Program-made: the position numbers and the translations under genes
Notes under the pieces: model-generated
What the model saw: only the letters and a program-made list of their open reading frames with translations
What the model was told of the DNA's origin: nothing
The model's database searches: none
Shown: piece by piece, positions 9,741 through 18,385 of the stretch
How positions within the stretch are numbered: the stretch's first letter is position 1
Layout of the letters: every line of letters starts with the position of its first letter
Source of the DNA: Candidatus Sulfotelmatobacter sp.
GTDB lineage: Bacteria > Acidobacteriota > Terriglobia > Terriglobales > Acidobacteriaceae
NCBI GenBank assembly: GCA_017883385.1
Contig: JADGNQ010000012.1
Span: forward strand, 1 to 64,000
Length of the DNA stretch: 64,000 bases
Reading direction: 5' to 3'

Positions 9741-10085
9741 CTACCGCGGCTCGAACTTAAAGTCGATAATTCCCGTGCTCTCTCCCGCCGACGGTTCAAA
9801 GCGCCACTTCCTGGCTGCATCCATCGCCGCGTTGGCCAACACTGGATGCCCACCTACGACCCGGGCATTCTTCACTGCGCCATTGGGCGAGACCACTACC
9901 TCTATTTTCACCGTGCCCGAGATGTTCATCTTCCGGGCCAGTTCGGGATACAGGGGCTGGACCTTGCTCTTTGCCCGGCGGACTAACTCCTCGGTCTGGG
10001 TTTGCTGAGCGCCGACGCGAACGGGTCCCAACGTCATGGCTAGGGTCAGCACCGCGAGCAGTACTGCCACGGTTCTTCTGGACAC
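9741..10085 (-). CDS. Exported TonB C-terminal-domain protein, first gene of the che operon
   Basis: A 114-aa protein with an N-terminal signal peptide (hydrophobic core [14 protein letters not shown], probable cleavage after VGA near residue 26). Nearly all the rest is one TonB C-terminal domain ([36 protein letters not shown]... AARKWRFEP). It lacks the proline-rich spacer and a convincing uncleaved anchor, so it is unlikely to be a classical energy transducer; a periplasmic binding role is inferred. The GTG start at 10085 has AGGAGG 6 bp upstream. It lies 28 bp downstream of the MCP's upstream boundary and begins about 28 bp after the predicted sigma54 transcription start. Confidence 0.85.
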   Translation of the reverse strand: MSRRTVAVLLAVLTLAMTLGPVRVGAQQTQTEELVRRAKSKVQPLYPELARKMNISGTVKIEVVVSPNGAVKNARVVGGHPVLANAAMDAARKWRFEPSAGESTGIIDFKFEPR

Positions 10086-10123
10086 AAATCCCTCCTCTGG
10101 AAGAAGCTGGTGACCCTAAGCGT

Positions 10124-10138
10124 GCAACAGCCGGGCCA
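10124..10138 (-). promoter_or_regulatory. Sigma54 (-24/-12) promoter of the chemosensory operon
   Basis: On the minus strand the sequence reads TGGCCCGGCTGTTGC, with GG and GC separated by exactly 10 bases and matches to TGGC and TTGC of the RpoN consensus. Transcription would start near 10113, leaving a leader of about 28 nt before the GTG at 10085. An activator-type palindrome lies about 145-160 bp upstream. Confidence 0.75.
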
Positions 10139-10281
10139 CCTGAGCCTTCTGGCAAAAACCAAAGTAATGAGACGTATCTATAAGCAAAAGAGAGAGTTAT
10201 CGGTGATCTAGAATTCGCAAAAAGACTCTGCTCCGTTAGGCCAGTCTCATCCCAGCCCCAGAGCCGTACAAATTCTCAGCT

Positions 10282-10296
10282 TGAGACACAGTCTCA
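10282..10296. promoter_or_regulatory. Palindromic enhancer-like site TGAGAC-N3-GTCTCA
   Basis: Perfect 6-3-6 inverted repeat. Half-sites at 10168 (TGAGAC), 10244 (GTCTCA) and 10301 (GGTCTC) surround it. The same arms recur with a 4-bp spacer at 16512-16527, upstream of the other sigma54 promoter. It is a candidate binding site for the NtrC-type regulator encoded at 14795-16282. Confidence 0.65.
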
Positions 10297-10343
10297 CCCT
10301 GGTCTCGGGATTTCACACCAAGGCACTCCTCCATCCATTTCCC

Positions 10344-10372
10344 TTGACTCAAATTGAGATGACAGATAGTTT
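10344..10372 (+). promoter_or_regulatory. Weak sigma70-like promoter for the kinase operon
   Basis: TTGACT (10344-10349), 17-bp spacer, TAGTTT (10367-10372). The -10 is poor. No GG-N10-GC sigma54 element could be found on the plus strand between the palindrome and the kinase start. Confidence 0.3.
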
Positions 10373-10392
10373 CCATTTAGATTCAAGCACTT

Positions 10393-13300
10393 GTGAATCG
10401 AGAACACTTTCCCTCGACGGTCGCCGCAGCACTAAGCATTTCTGGCAGTGGGCCTATCGTTTCTCGGGAGACCAGTTTTATACCCGGCTCCGATGAGGCC
10501 TTCCAGAAGTTGCTGCTGCGTATTGCTGCCAAGGCGGGAGAACGGTCTGACGCCCGGGCCCTGATTCAGTTGTTCTGCCGCGCCACTCGCGATTTCTTTC
10601 AGGTTTCCGGGGTCTATTTCTGGCGCTGCCATTCCGGAGGCGAACTGGTCGGAGAGCAGGCTGAAGGAAAGATGGCGGAGCGTTTTGTCGGCTTGCGTGC
10701 GCGCCCCGACCAGAGTGAGGTGACCGCCGAAGCGGTGCGCCAGCGGCGCACAATTTTCGGCAATTACGTGCAGTCGGCAATCTTCCCAGTGGCCGAGGAA
10801 TACGGCGCGCGCTCGCTGCTGGCTGCTCCCCTGTTGGTCTCCAATGAAGTGATCGGGGCAGTTACGTTTCTGCACGATTCCATCGACGATTTCTTTAACG
10901 AAGATCTTTCGGCCAAGGCCACGATCCTGGCCGGCCAACTAGGCAGCCTGCTCGAGGCCACGCGGTTCAGCGAGGCTTCGCGCGAGGAATACCGCCGTGC
11001 CGAAATTCTGGCGGACGTCGCCCAGGCTTTGCACGGAACACCGGACGTCTCCGCGGTGATCGAGGCCCTGGCCGACCGCCTGCGCCTGCTTTTACGGACC
11101 CGTCTGGTATGCGTGTTGCTGCGTCGCGAAGGACCTTTCGAATTGCGGGCAGTTTCGGCCGAGAATCCACAACTGGCCAACGCTGCCCGTGCCCGCCATG
11201 ACCGGCAGACCATCCGCTTTGCTGCCGACCTGGCGCAACGCTCGGTCGCCGCCGGAGAGCCGATCACGGTTTCTATCGGCGCTGAGGTGCACTCCCTGGG
11301 CAATCTGGTTTCTCCTGGGATGCTGATTGCGGCTCCATTTCGCACCTCCCGTACCCAGGGGGCGATCCTTGTCTACCCGCGCGGGGATGGCATTTTCAGC
11401 GTGGAGGAAAAGGCGCTGGTATCGGCAATAGCCGGTTTTGGCGCCGTCGCGGTGGCGCATGCGGAACTTCACGCTACTGCGCATGCCCAGGCACACGAAC
11501 TGCACCAACTGCTGGAGATTTCTTCTGAGCTCAGCTCCAGCAGCGATCTGGAGCATTTTCTGCAGGCCTTCGTGGTACGCGCCTCCGATTTTCTTGGCTT
11601 CGGCCGCTGCTTCATTGCGCTGCTCGAGGATGATCAATTCCGGATTCGTTACGGGGTTGAGAGAGGCGAGCCGAAGCGACTGGAAACACCGTTCCCTGAA
11701 GGTGTGGCTACTCGCGCCCTGCGCGCGAAGGAAGTTTTCTGGACCGACGAGGCCACGCGGGCTCCCGGTGTCAATCTCGACGTTGTAGCTAAATATCAGG
11801 TCCACCAGTTTCTGGCGGTGCCCTTGCTGGGATCGAGCGGACAGGTTCTAGGCATGTTCGGCGTGCTCGATCGCCTGGATGGAACAGGAATCTCGCAGGA
11901 AGACATTCGCCGCGCCCGTGCCCTCTCCAATCAAGCGGCGGTCGCCCTGGAAGTCGCCCGTAACTTGCATCTCTCGGAGCAGCACCGGCGCCGCGCGGAA
12001 GCGCTGATCGAACTGGCTCGCGAGATCGACGGCTCCTTGCGCCTGCCCGAGTTTGCCCGCCGGTTCGTAAGCCGGGCCGCTGAACTCACGGGTTACCGCG
12101 CCGGATTACTCGCCATGCGGCAGGAGGGGCGCATGCAAGTTGTGACACTGCACCCCCAGCCGCAGGCTCTTGTGGTGACGTCCTCCGTGGCCGCTGACGT
12201 CGAGGTTCCGCCTCGCGTAGAACATCGAGACGCAACCGAGCTTGAGTCTGGCCCGAGGAAGGCCCATGCGGACACTTATCCCCCGCTCGAGCGCGGGCTC
12301 GACCGCACGCTGGGAGCAGCTCTTGGTGAATTTGTGACTCGGCATGCGGCGACCGTGGTTTCCGGCTCAGCAGAGGAGTTGCTGGGCGTGCAGGCGGCGT
12401 CTGGTTTGGGTTGGTCGGGCTGCACACTGGTACGCCTGCCCGGCGCGAATGGAGAGTTGGCCGGACTGCTTGCTCTCTCCGGACGTTCTCGTCCTTTGGA
12501 TCAGGAAGATCGGGTTTTCCTCGAAACCATGGCTGGTCACGCCGCCATGGCGCTTGAGAATGCCAGCCTTTTCACCCGCATCGAGCAAGCCAACCGGCAT
12601 TGGGTAGAGATCTTCGATGCCATCACCGATTTCATCGTCGTGCACGACCAGGCGGGAAAGATTCTTCGGGTAAATCGTTCGCTGGCAACGATGATCGGAG
12701 TGCCGCCAGCGGAGTTGATCGGGGTAAACATGCGCGCTCTGCTGGCCCTGAACAGCGAGGTAGCACCCTACGCATGCCCGTTCTGCCGGGCCATGGCCGA
12801 TGACTCCGACGAGTTCGTGCATCCGGTCTTCGACCGTACCTATCTGGTCTCGACCTCGCGGGTGCATGGAGCGCACGACGAGGGCCTGCAAACCATTCAT
12901 GTGTTGAAGGACATTTCTGACCGGCGCGAGGCCGAGCGCCGCTACCGCGAGCTCTTCGACAACATTCAGGAAGGCCTGTTCTTCAGCACGCCGGGCGGCC
13001 GTTTTGTCGAAGTGAACGACGCCATGGTGCGGATGCTGGGATATGCCAGCCGCGACGAACTGCTGCAGATCGACATTCCCACGCAGCTCTATTTTTCGCC
13101 CGAGCAGCGCGAGCACCACTCCGAGGTTATGAAGGAGAACGGTCACCTGCGCAACTTCGAGGCGACTCTCCGGCGCAAAGACGGCTCCCCCATTCATGTT
13201 CTGATCAACGCCTTTGGAATGCATGACAATCTGGGCCGCGTGCTGCAGATTCGTGGACTGATGCTGGATGTAACCGGGCTGCGGACCTACCGGTCCGAAC

Positions 13301-14400
13301 TCCACCGCGAGCGGGATTTCTCAGGCAAGATTCTCAGCAACACGCAGAGCCTGATTCTAGTTGCGGATAACGCGGGCCTGATCAGCTATGCCAATCGGCG
13401 TTGGTACGAAGCAGGGTTTGATCAGCAGCACTTGCTGGGGCGTCCTCTGCTCGAGTTGGCCGCGCCTGGTTTTGAGCGTCCACTGGCCGATGCGCTGGAG
13501 AGCACCCTGAACGGCCAGCAGGTCGACAATCTGGAGTTGCAGATCGTGCGGGGCAATGGCGCTGTCGGCAAATTTTCAGCCAATCTCAGCCCCATGCGCG
13601 ACGAGCAGGGAATCGTAACCAGCATTGTGGTGGTGCTCACCGACATCACTGATTCCGCGGTTCTGCGCGATAAGCTAGTTCATGCCGAGAAGATGGCGGC
13701 GGTCGGACAGCTTGTCGCCGGAGTTGCCCATGAAGTGAACAACCCGCTGACCGCGATTCTAGGATTCGCCGACCTTCTGATCGAGAGCGCGGATCTGCCC
13801 GAGACTGCCCGCAAGGATCTGCGCGTGATTCTGCAGGAAGCCCAACGTACGAAGCAGATCGTGCAGAATCTGCTTAGCTTTGCCCGCCAGATGCCGCCGC
13901 AGCGGAACTCCGTGCAGTTGAATTCGATCCTGCGCCGAACCATGCAGCTGCGTTCTTACGACTTCCACAGCCATGGCATCGAAACCATCGAACATCTCGA
14001 CGAAGAACTGCCTGAGGTCGTGGGCGACGCTCACCAATTGCAGCAGGTCTTTCTCAACATCCTGAATAATGCCTACGACGCCGTACATGAAGTCGGGCGT
14101 CCGGGGCGTATCGAGATCATGTCAACCAAGGCCGGGGAGTCGGTGGAAGTGTCGTTGCGCGACAACGGCACGGGAATCTCCCATCCCGACAAAGTGTTCG
14201 ACCCGTTCTTCACCACCAAAGAGGTTGGCAAAGGAACAGGGCTCGGCCTGAGCATCTGCTATGGCATCGTCCAGGAGCACGGCGGCGAAATTCACTGCCA
14301 TAACAATACTGGCGGACCAGGAGCCACATTCATTGTCCGCCTGCCCGCAACCTCGCACACCGCTTCCTTGAGCGTGGTCGCGGGAGGGATAAAAAAATGA
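10393..14400 (+). CDS. Multi-GAF/PAS hybrid-sensing histidine kinase
   Basis: 1335 aa, no transmembrane segment seen, so a cytosolic sensor. In order: four GAF-like domains (about 40-175, 195-355, 365-535, 540-735), three PAS domains (about 735-850, 855-970, 975-1095; the first contains a CPFC pair), a HisKA domain with phospho-acceptor H1113 (VAGVAHEVNNPLT), and the HATPase with an N box (NILNNAYDAV), DNGTGI and GTGLGLSI. The GTG at 10393 lacks a strong ribosome binding site, so the start is uncertain. It overlaps the next gene as ATGA. It most likely phosphorylates the receiver at 14397 and/or the NtrC-type regulator at 14795. Confidence 0.93.
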   Translation: MNREHFPSTVAAALSISGSGPIVSRETSFIPGSDEAFQKLLLRIAAKAGERSDARALIQLFCRATRDFFQVSGVYFWRCHSGGELVGEQAEGKMAERFVGLRARPDQSEVTAEAVRQRRTIFGNYVQSAIFPVAEEYGARSLLAAPLLVSNEVIGAVTFLHDSIDDFFNEDLSAKATILAGQLGSLLEATRFSEASREEYRRAEILADVAQALHGTPDVSAVIEALADRLRLLLRTRLVCVLLRREGPFELRAVSAENPQLANAARARHDRQTIRFAADLAQRSVAAGEPITVSIGAEVHSLGNLVSPGMLIAAPFRTSRTQGAILVYPRGDGIFSVEEKALVSAIAGFGAVAVAHAELHATAHAQAHELHQLLEISSELSSSSDLEHFLQAFVVRASDFLGFGRCFIALLEDDQFRIRYGVERGEPKRLETPFPEGVATRALRAKEVFWTDEATRAPGVNLDVVAKYQVHQFLAVPLLGSSGQVLGMFGVLDRLDGTGISQEDIRRARALSNQAAVALEVARNLHLSEQHRRRAEALIELAREIDGSLRLPEFARRFVSRAAELTGYRAGLLAMRQEGRMQVVTLHPQPQALVVTSSVAADVEVPPRVEHRDATELESGPRKAHADTYPPLERGLDRTLGAALGEFVTRHAATVVSGSAEELLGVQAASGLGWSGCTLVRLPGANGELAGLLALSGRSRPLDQEDRVFLETMAGHAAMALENASLFTRIEQANRHWVEIFDAITDFIVVHDQAGKILRVNRSLATMIGVPPAELIGVNMRALLALNSEVAPYACPFCRAMADDSDEFVHPVFDRTYLVSTSRVHGAHDEGLQTIHVLKDISDRREAERRYRELFDNIQEGLFFSTPGGRFVEVNDAMVRMLGYASRDELLQIDIPTQLYFSPEQREHHSEVMKENGHLRNFEATLRRKDGSPIHVLINAFGMHDNLGRVLQIRGLMLDVTGLRTYRSELHRERDFSGKILSNTQSLILVADNAGLISYANRRWYEAGFDQQHLLGRPLLELAAPGFERPLADALESTLNGQQVDNLELQIVRGNGAVGKFSANLSPMRDEQGIVTSIVVVLTDITDSAVLRDKLVHAEKMAAVGQLVAGVAHEVNNPLTAILGFADLLIESADLPETARKDLRVILQEAQRTKQIVQNLLSFARQMPPQRNSVQLNSILRRTMQLRSYDFHSHGIETIEHLDEELPEVVGDAHQLQQVFLNILNNAYDAVHEVGRPGRIEIMSTKAGESVEVSLRDNGTGISHPDKVFDPFFTTKEVGKGTGLGLSICYGIVQEHGGEIHCHNNTGGPGATFIVRLPATSHTASLSVVAGGIKK

Positions 14401-14798
14401 GCCTACCTGCCCTCAATCCGACTGTCCTACCAGTGCTGCTCATCGAGGATGAGCCCGCCGTCATGGCATACGTGCAAGCTGCTCTCGAGCGCAGCGGATA
14501 TCCCGTGGTCTGCTGCGAATCTGGCGTGGAAGCTCTCCGCCTGCTCGAAACCGGCTCGTTTCTCGGTATTGTGTCCGATATGCGTACGCCCGGTGGCGTC
14601 GATGGAGGCCAGGTGCATGCCTGGCTTAAGGTCCACCGGCCCGATCTCGCCTCGCGGATCGTTTTTATTACCGGAGACATAGCCAACGACGAGACGGTCG
14701 CCACCCTGCGTGAAACCGGCGCTCCTTGTGTGGAGAAGCCGTTTCGAGTGCAGCAGCTTATCGATGTTGTGTCCAAAACGATGGGGAAGGTGCAGTGA
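14397..14798 (+). CDS. Single-domain response regulator
   Basis: 133-aa receiver: acidic pocket E17-D18-E19 (LLIEDEPAV), phospho-acceptor D61 (IVSDMRTPGGVDGG), conserved Thr in FITGD and Lys in VEKPF. It has no output domain. The ATG overlaps the kinase stop (ATGA) and its TGA overlaps the next start (GTGA), so it is translationally coupled between kinase and NtrC-type activator. A phosphate shuttle or sink between the two is the natural inference. Confidence 0.92.
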   Translation: MSLPALNPTVLPVLLIEDEPAVMAYVQAALERSGYPVVCCESGVEALRLLETGSFLGIVSDMRTPGGVDGGQVHAWLKVHRPDLASRIVFITGDIANDETVATLRETGAPCVEKPFRVQQLIDVVSKTMGKVQ

Positions 14799-16282
14799 GC
14801 GGCGTGGGCAATAAAGATGATCTTCGCATCCGGCTGCTGATTGTCGACGACGAGCAGACGATCCGCAAACTTTGTGTCACGGTAGGGGAAGCCCTGGGCT
14901 TCGTGTGCCTCGAGGCTGACAGCGGTGACTCCGCCCTGGCTCTGCTTGAAGAGCAGGCGGCCCACATGATCCTTACTGACATGGTGATGCCCCACATGTC
15001 AGGACTCGAGTTCCTGGAAAAGGTAAAGAAACTTCTCCCTCGCATCGAAGTGGCGGTCATGACCGGACACGGCTCCATCGAAACCGCCGTACAGGCCATG
15101 AAACTGGGCGCATACGACTACATCACCAAACCTTTTTCACCGCTCGAAGAGCTGCGGCTGTTTTTGCGGCGTATGGCGGAAAAAGTCCGTCTGGTCGAGG
15201 AAAACGAATTTCTTCGCCAGCGCATGGATTCAGAAACCGCGGTGCATGGCATCGTCGGGTCCTCCGCCAAAATACAAGACGTCCTCCGCCTGGTCGCGCG
15301 TCTGAAAGACACGCGGACGCCCGTGCTTATCTACGGGGAAAGCGGGACGGGCAAGGAACTGGTGGCGCGCGCCATGCACTTCCGCGGAGCGTTTGGCAGC
15401 CGTCCGTTTGTTGCCGTCGACTGCGGATCGCTGGTGCCCACGCTGATCGAAAGCGAACTCTTCGGCTACGAAAAGGGTGCCTTTACCGGGGCGCTGAAAT
15501 CCAAGCAGGGACTCTTTCAGGCCGCCGATGGCGGGACCATTTTTCTCGACGAAGTTGGCGAACTGCCTTTGGAGTTGCAAGCCAAGCTGCTGCGTGTGCT
15601 GCAGGAGAAGGAAGTTCGTCCGGTAGGCAGTAACCAGCGCATCAAGGTTGACGTGCGCGTGATCGCAGCCACCAACCGCGATCTCGAGGCCGCCTACAAG
15701 AATGGAACCTTCCGCAAAGACCTTTACTTCCGATTGAATGTCGTTACCCTGTACGTCCCCGCGTTGCGCGAGCGCCGCAGCGATACCCCGATGCTCGTGC
15801 ATTGGTTCCTGGAACGTTATGCGCCCTCGTCGGAGATCCACGTCACCAGCGCCGCCATGAAGGCCATGATGCAATACGACTGGCCCGGTAACGTGCGCGA
15901 ACTGGAAAATTGCGTGGAGCGCGCGGTCGCGCTGGGCAATGGACAGAGCATCGATCTCGGCGATCTTCCCCCCTCAATTGCCACGGGCGCGTCGGCGTCG
16001 GGAGCGCCTGCCCTCCAGCCCGCAGCAAGAACGGCGGTGCTTGATCCTGATCTTGCTTCTGCCGGTGCGGCAACCGCTCCCCCGCATGTTCCCCAGTCGA
16101 CGACCGATCTTGAAGATATCGAACGAGCCACCATCCAACGCGTTTTCGAGCAGGTGAACGGCGACAAAGCCCTCGCCGGACGCATGCTTGGCATCAGCCG
16201 CGCCACGCTATACCGCAAGCTGAAGCGCTACAACATTGGCGGAGGCTCGTCTGGTGGGGCGTCGAGCCAAACACTGCAGTGA
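14795..16282 (+). CDS. NtrC-family sigma54-dependent response regulator
   Basis: 495 aa from the GTG at 14795, which overlaps the previous stop and is preceded by GGGAAGG. Receiver with D62 ([13 protein letters not shown]). AAA+ domain with Walker A GESGTGKE (181-188), the sigma54-contacting GAFTGA loop (228-233), Walker B GGTIFLDE, and the ATNRDL and RKDLYFRL motifs. An Ala/Pro-rich linker leads to a Fis-type helix-turn-helix ([21 protein letters not shown]). All residues needed for activating RpoN holoenzyme are intact. Two sigma54 promoters with shared palindromes flank its operon, making both the che operon and the 16723 cluster its likely targets. Confidence 0.96.
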   Translation: MSGVGNKDDLRIRLLIVDDEQTIRKLCVTVGEALGFVCLEADSGDSALALLEEQAAHMILTDMVMPHMSGLEFLEKVKKLLPRIEVAVMTGHGSIETAVQAMKLGAYDYITKPFSPLEELRLFLRRMAEKVRLVEENEFLRQRMDSETAVHGIVGSSAKIQDVLRLVARLKDTRTPVLIYGESGTGKELVARAMHFRGAFGSRPFVAVDCGSLVPTLIESELFGYEKGAFTGALKSKQGLFQAADGGTIFLDEVGELPLELQAKLLRVLQEKEVRPVGSNQRIKVDVRVIAATNRDLEAAYKNGTFRKDLYFRLNVVTLYVPALRERRSDTPMLVHWFLERYAPSSEIHVTSAAMKAMMQYDWPGNVRELENCVERAVALGNGQSIDLGDLPPSIATGASASGAPALQPAARTAVLDPDLASAGAATAPPHVPQSTTDLEDIERATIQRVFEQVNGDKALAGRMLGISRATLYRKLKRYNIGGGSSGGASSQTLQ

Positions 16283-16511
16283 CGGAACTCGCGTGCTCCG
16301 TCAGCAAACTGAGTTGCGAGCCAATCCAGGTCTCACAGGGAGCGAGCTTGCACCGCCCTCTCTTGACTCAGGCCCCAACTTCCCGATCGTCGAGAATCTA
16401 TCCGGAACACTCGTTGTTACCTCCCAACCGTAATTTATGCGCCTGAGGTCGGTTAACCCCCTGTCCGAGAGTCCTACCGGCACACGCGTCTTAGCGCCAA
16501 CCTGCTGATCC

Positions 16512-16527
16512 TGAGACACGCGTCTCA
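16512..16527. promoter_or_regulatory. Palindromic enhancer-like site TGAGAC-N4-GTCTCA
   Basis: Perfect 6-4-6 inverted repeat, followed at 16531 by another TGAGAC and preceded by a partial copy (ACACGCGTCTTAG, 16482-16494). It is about 105 bp upstream of the -24 element at 16633, the usual distance for an NtrC-type activator. Confidence 0.65.
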
Positions 16528-16632
16528 CGCTGAGACGCCAATCCCGTCCAAACCTCGTCCCGCGCGTTCGGAACCGGCGCTAACCCGCTGAGAATGCATT
16601 CACCTGAGTGCTAGTCCTTCCGTTCCCAGAGA

Positions 16633-16647
16633 TGGCTGCCGTGTTGC
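16633..16647 (+). promoter_or_regulatory. Sigma54 (-24/-12) promoter of the second chemosensory cluster
   Basis: TGGCTGCCGTGTTGC has GG and GC exactly 10 bases apart and matches TGGC and TTGC. Predicted transcription start is near 16659, giving a leader of about 64 nt before the start at 16723. Confidence 0.75.
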
Positions 16648-16722
16648 TCCTTACTTCTGCGAACCGCGGATTTTGGCTCCTCACAGCTCTTCCTAACCGG
16701 GAAGAGGGGAGCCACACCGCAT

Positions 16723-17145
16723 TTGAATCGGGTCGGCGAATTTAAGGTAGCGAGTCTAGGTAAGGGGTTATTCATCCGCTTGGCGCAACAAGCCACAGCA
16801 ACGGGACGCGCAGCACAAACCGCCAGCACTGTGGCAGGACTCGCCCGTTTTTTTCCCGAAGCCACGCCGGTGCGCATCCCGGTTCAACTCGCCCGCACCG
16901 TACAGGCTGGCGACTCCTCAGCCGCCAGTTTCACCGAAAGCACTGTCATCGAATTTGGCACTCCCCGCGAAGTTCTTTTTGCCTGCAAAACCCCGCTGGA
17001 ATTTGCCGATGTTCTTCGGCTGCGGAACTCTGACGGTTCACTCGACGTCGAAGCCTCGGTGGTCGCGGTGCAATATCACCCCGGCCAAACCATCGTGGCC
17101 GCGCGTTTTCGGGGAGAAGTGCCCAACTGGATCGTGAAATCATGA
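16723..17145 (+). CDS. PilZ-like domain protein (tentative)
   Basis: 140 aa. The C-terminal 90 residues resemble the beta-barrel of PilZ proteins common in Acidobacteria (VRIPVQL..., then LRLRNSDGSLDVEASVVAVQYHPGQTIVAARFRGEVPNW), but the RxxxR and D/NxSxxG c-di-GMP motifs are not evident, so ligand binding is doubtful. The TTG at 16723 is preceded by GAGGGGAG 11 bp away; internal GTG codons are alternative starts. It is the first gene after the sigma54 promoter and overlaps the next gene as ATGA, so it belongs to this cluster's operon. Confidence 0.6.
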   Translation: MNRVGEFKVASLGKGLFIRLAQQATATGRAAQTASTVAGLARFFPEATPVRIPVQLARTVQAGDSSAASFTESTVIEFGTPREVLFACKTPLEFADVLRLRNSDGSLDVEASVVAVQYHPGQTIVAARFRGEVPNWIVKS

Positions 17146-18308
17146 CTCCTTCAACGCCAGCACAAGATCTCGCCACCCAATGGAAGTTTGCCTGCCGGTT
17201 GTATCCCATCTACTTCGAACTGGCTCGTGAGTTCGCCATCGACGTGCAAGCCGCTCCCGAGCTCGAAGCCGGGGTCGAAACGCCCGGAAAAGAGGCCGTC
17301 GAGCAGGCCAACCACTGGCTCGATGACATGGACCAGCGCATCCAGGTGCACCAGTTGCGCCAGTTTCTGCAGACCAGTTCTATGGTGAACCCGGAAGGGG
17401 TGCTGACGCTGCTGCAGCATTTCCTGGCGAAGACGCCCAAGACCGACGCGATTCGCGACAAGGTTGATTTCTTGCTGGTGCAATATTTCAGCCAGATGGC
17501 GCCGTCCGGACTGGACGATGCCGAGGTTGATCTCGCTTATGTGGCGCAGGCTCTGGAGCCAGTGTTGGACCAGGTGGAACTGAAGGCGCCGGTCTGGTTG
17601 AACGCGCTGGATCGCGTGCTCGAAGCGGCGCGGCGCTGCCGCTCGCTTGACGAACTACTGCATGGCGGAGTGCTCGAACAGGGACGGAAGGCCAAGGGCC
17701 AGGCCGGAGACCTGTTCTATATGCCGGTCGCGCTGGTGGCCTTCACGCGCTTTGGATACCTCATGCGGCGCGCGTTCTTTCGTCTCATGCTGGGCGATCT
17801 CAATATCATTCTCGACGGGCTGAGCGAACTGGAAGACAAGGGTGTCCAGACCATTGATTGCCGCCGCGCCCAATTTTCCGACAAGGAACCCATTATCCGC
17901 CTGCGCATGATTTGCCAGTCGTGGAAGGTCATGTTTCAGGCTGAGTACTCCTCGGGATCGCCATTGCGCATGCTGGTCGATCTACGGGCATCGGTCGAGT
18001 ACGCTCTCGGCCGTGGCAAGGCTCCGGAAGTGGCTGCCAAAGGTACGCCTGCGGAGGCCGCGCATCCTGCTGCCGTTGCGAATCCTGCCGCGCCCAAGCC
18101 AGTAACTGCTACGAAGCCTGCTCCTGGTGCAGCGAAAGCGGCTGCGGCCGTGGGAAACACGGCTTCCAGCATGCCCAAACCTGCGCAGATGCCTTCGGCC
18201 CTCGCCAAGCCTAAAGCCCAACCCGCAGCCCCAAGTGAAGCTCCTGAGTTCGAAGTTTCAAGCACCCCCGGCTGGGATTCCGATTCCACGTCGGATAAGA
18301 AGAACTAA
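17142..18308 (+). CDS. Protein of unknown function with Pro/Ala-rich tail
   Basis: 388 aa. Residues 1-300 are predicted helical, without signal peptide or membrane span, with stretches such as WKFACRLYPIYFELAREFAIDV and FTRFGYLMRRAFFRLMLGDLNIILDGL. Residues 305-375 are an Ala/Pro/Lys-rich low-complexity linker, and the last 15 residues are acidic and Ser-rich (GWDSDSTSDKKN). This looks like a folded domain with a flexible tether. No family was recognised. The start overlaps the PilZ-like gene, and its neighbours make a cytosolic signalling adaptor plausible but unproven. Confidence 0.75.
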   Translation: MTPSTPAQDLATQWKFACRLYPIYFELAREFAIDVQAAPELEAGVETPGKEAVEQANHWLDDMDQRIQVHQLRQFLQTSSMVNPEGVLTLLQHFLAKTPKTDAIRDKVDFLLVQYFSQMAPSGLDDAEVDLAYVAQALEPVLDQVELKAPVWLNALDRVLEAARRCRSLDELLHGGVLEQGRKAKGQAGDLFYMPVALVAFTRFGYLMRRAFFRLMLGDLNIILDGLSELEDKGVQTIDCRRAQFSDKEPIIRLRMICQSWKVMFQAEYSSGSPLRMLVDLRASVEYALGRGKAPEVAAKGTPAEAAHPAAVANPAAPKPVTATKPAPGAAKAAAAVGNTASSMPKPAQMPSALAKPKAQPAAPSEAPEFEVSSTPGWDSDSTSDKKN

Positions 18309-18385
18309 ACGGTTCGCAGAGTTCGTAATCGCAGGAGCAGCCAGGAATCACCAGGCTGCCAGAAGTCGACAGGGAAAGCTTGCAA

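Larger units (their letters stand above)
10086..10392. other. Divergent regulatory region, che operon versus kinase operon
   Basis: 307 bp between two divergent operons. Reading rightwards it holds the minus-strand -24/-12 element (10124-10138), a TGAGAC half-site at 10168, a GTCTCA half-site at 10244, the full palindrome at 10282-10296, and a weak plus-strand sigma70-like promoter at 10344-10372. No additional coding sequence is seen. Confidence 0.7.
16283..16722. other. Regulatory intergenic region before the PilZ-like gene
   Basis: 440 bp. It contains GTCTCA half-sites (16330, 16486 as GCGTCT), the full palindrome 16512-16527, another TGAGAC at 16531 and the -24/-12 element at 16633-16647. 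No rho-independent terminator for the upstream operon and no coding sequence were recognised. Confidence 0.65.
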
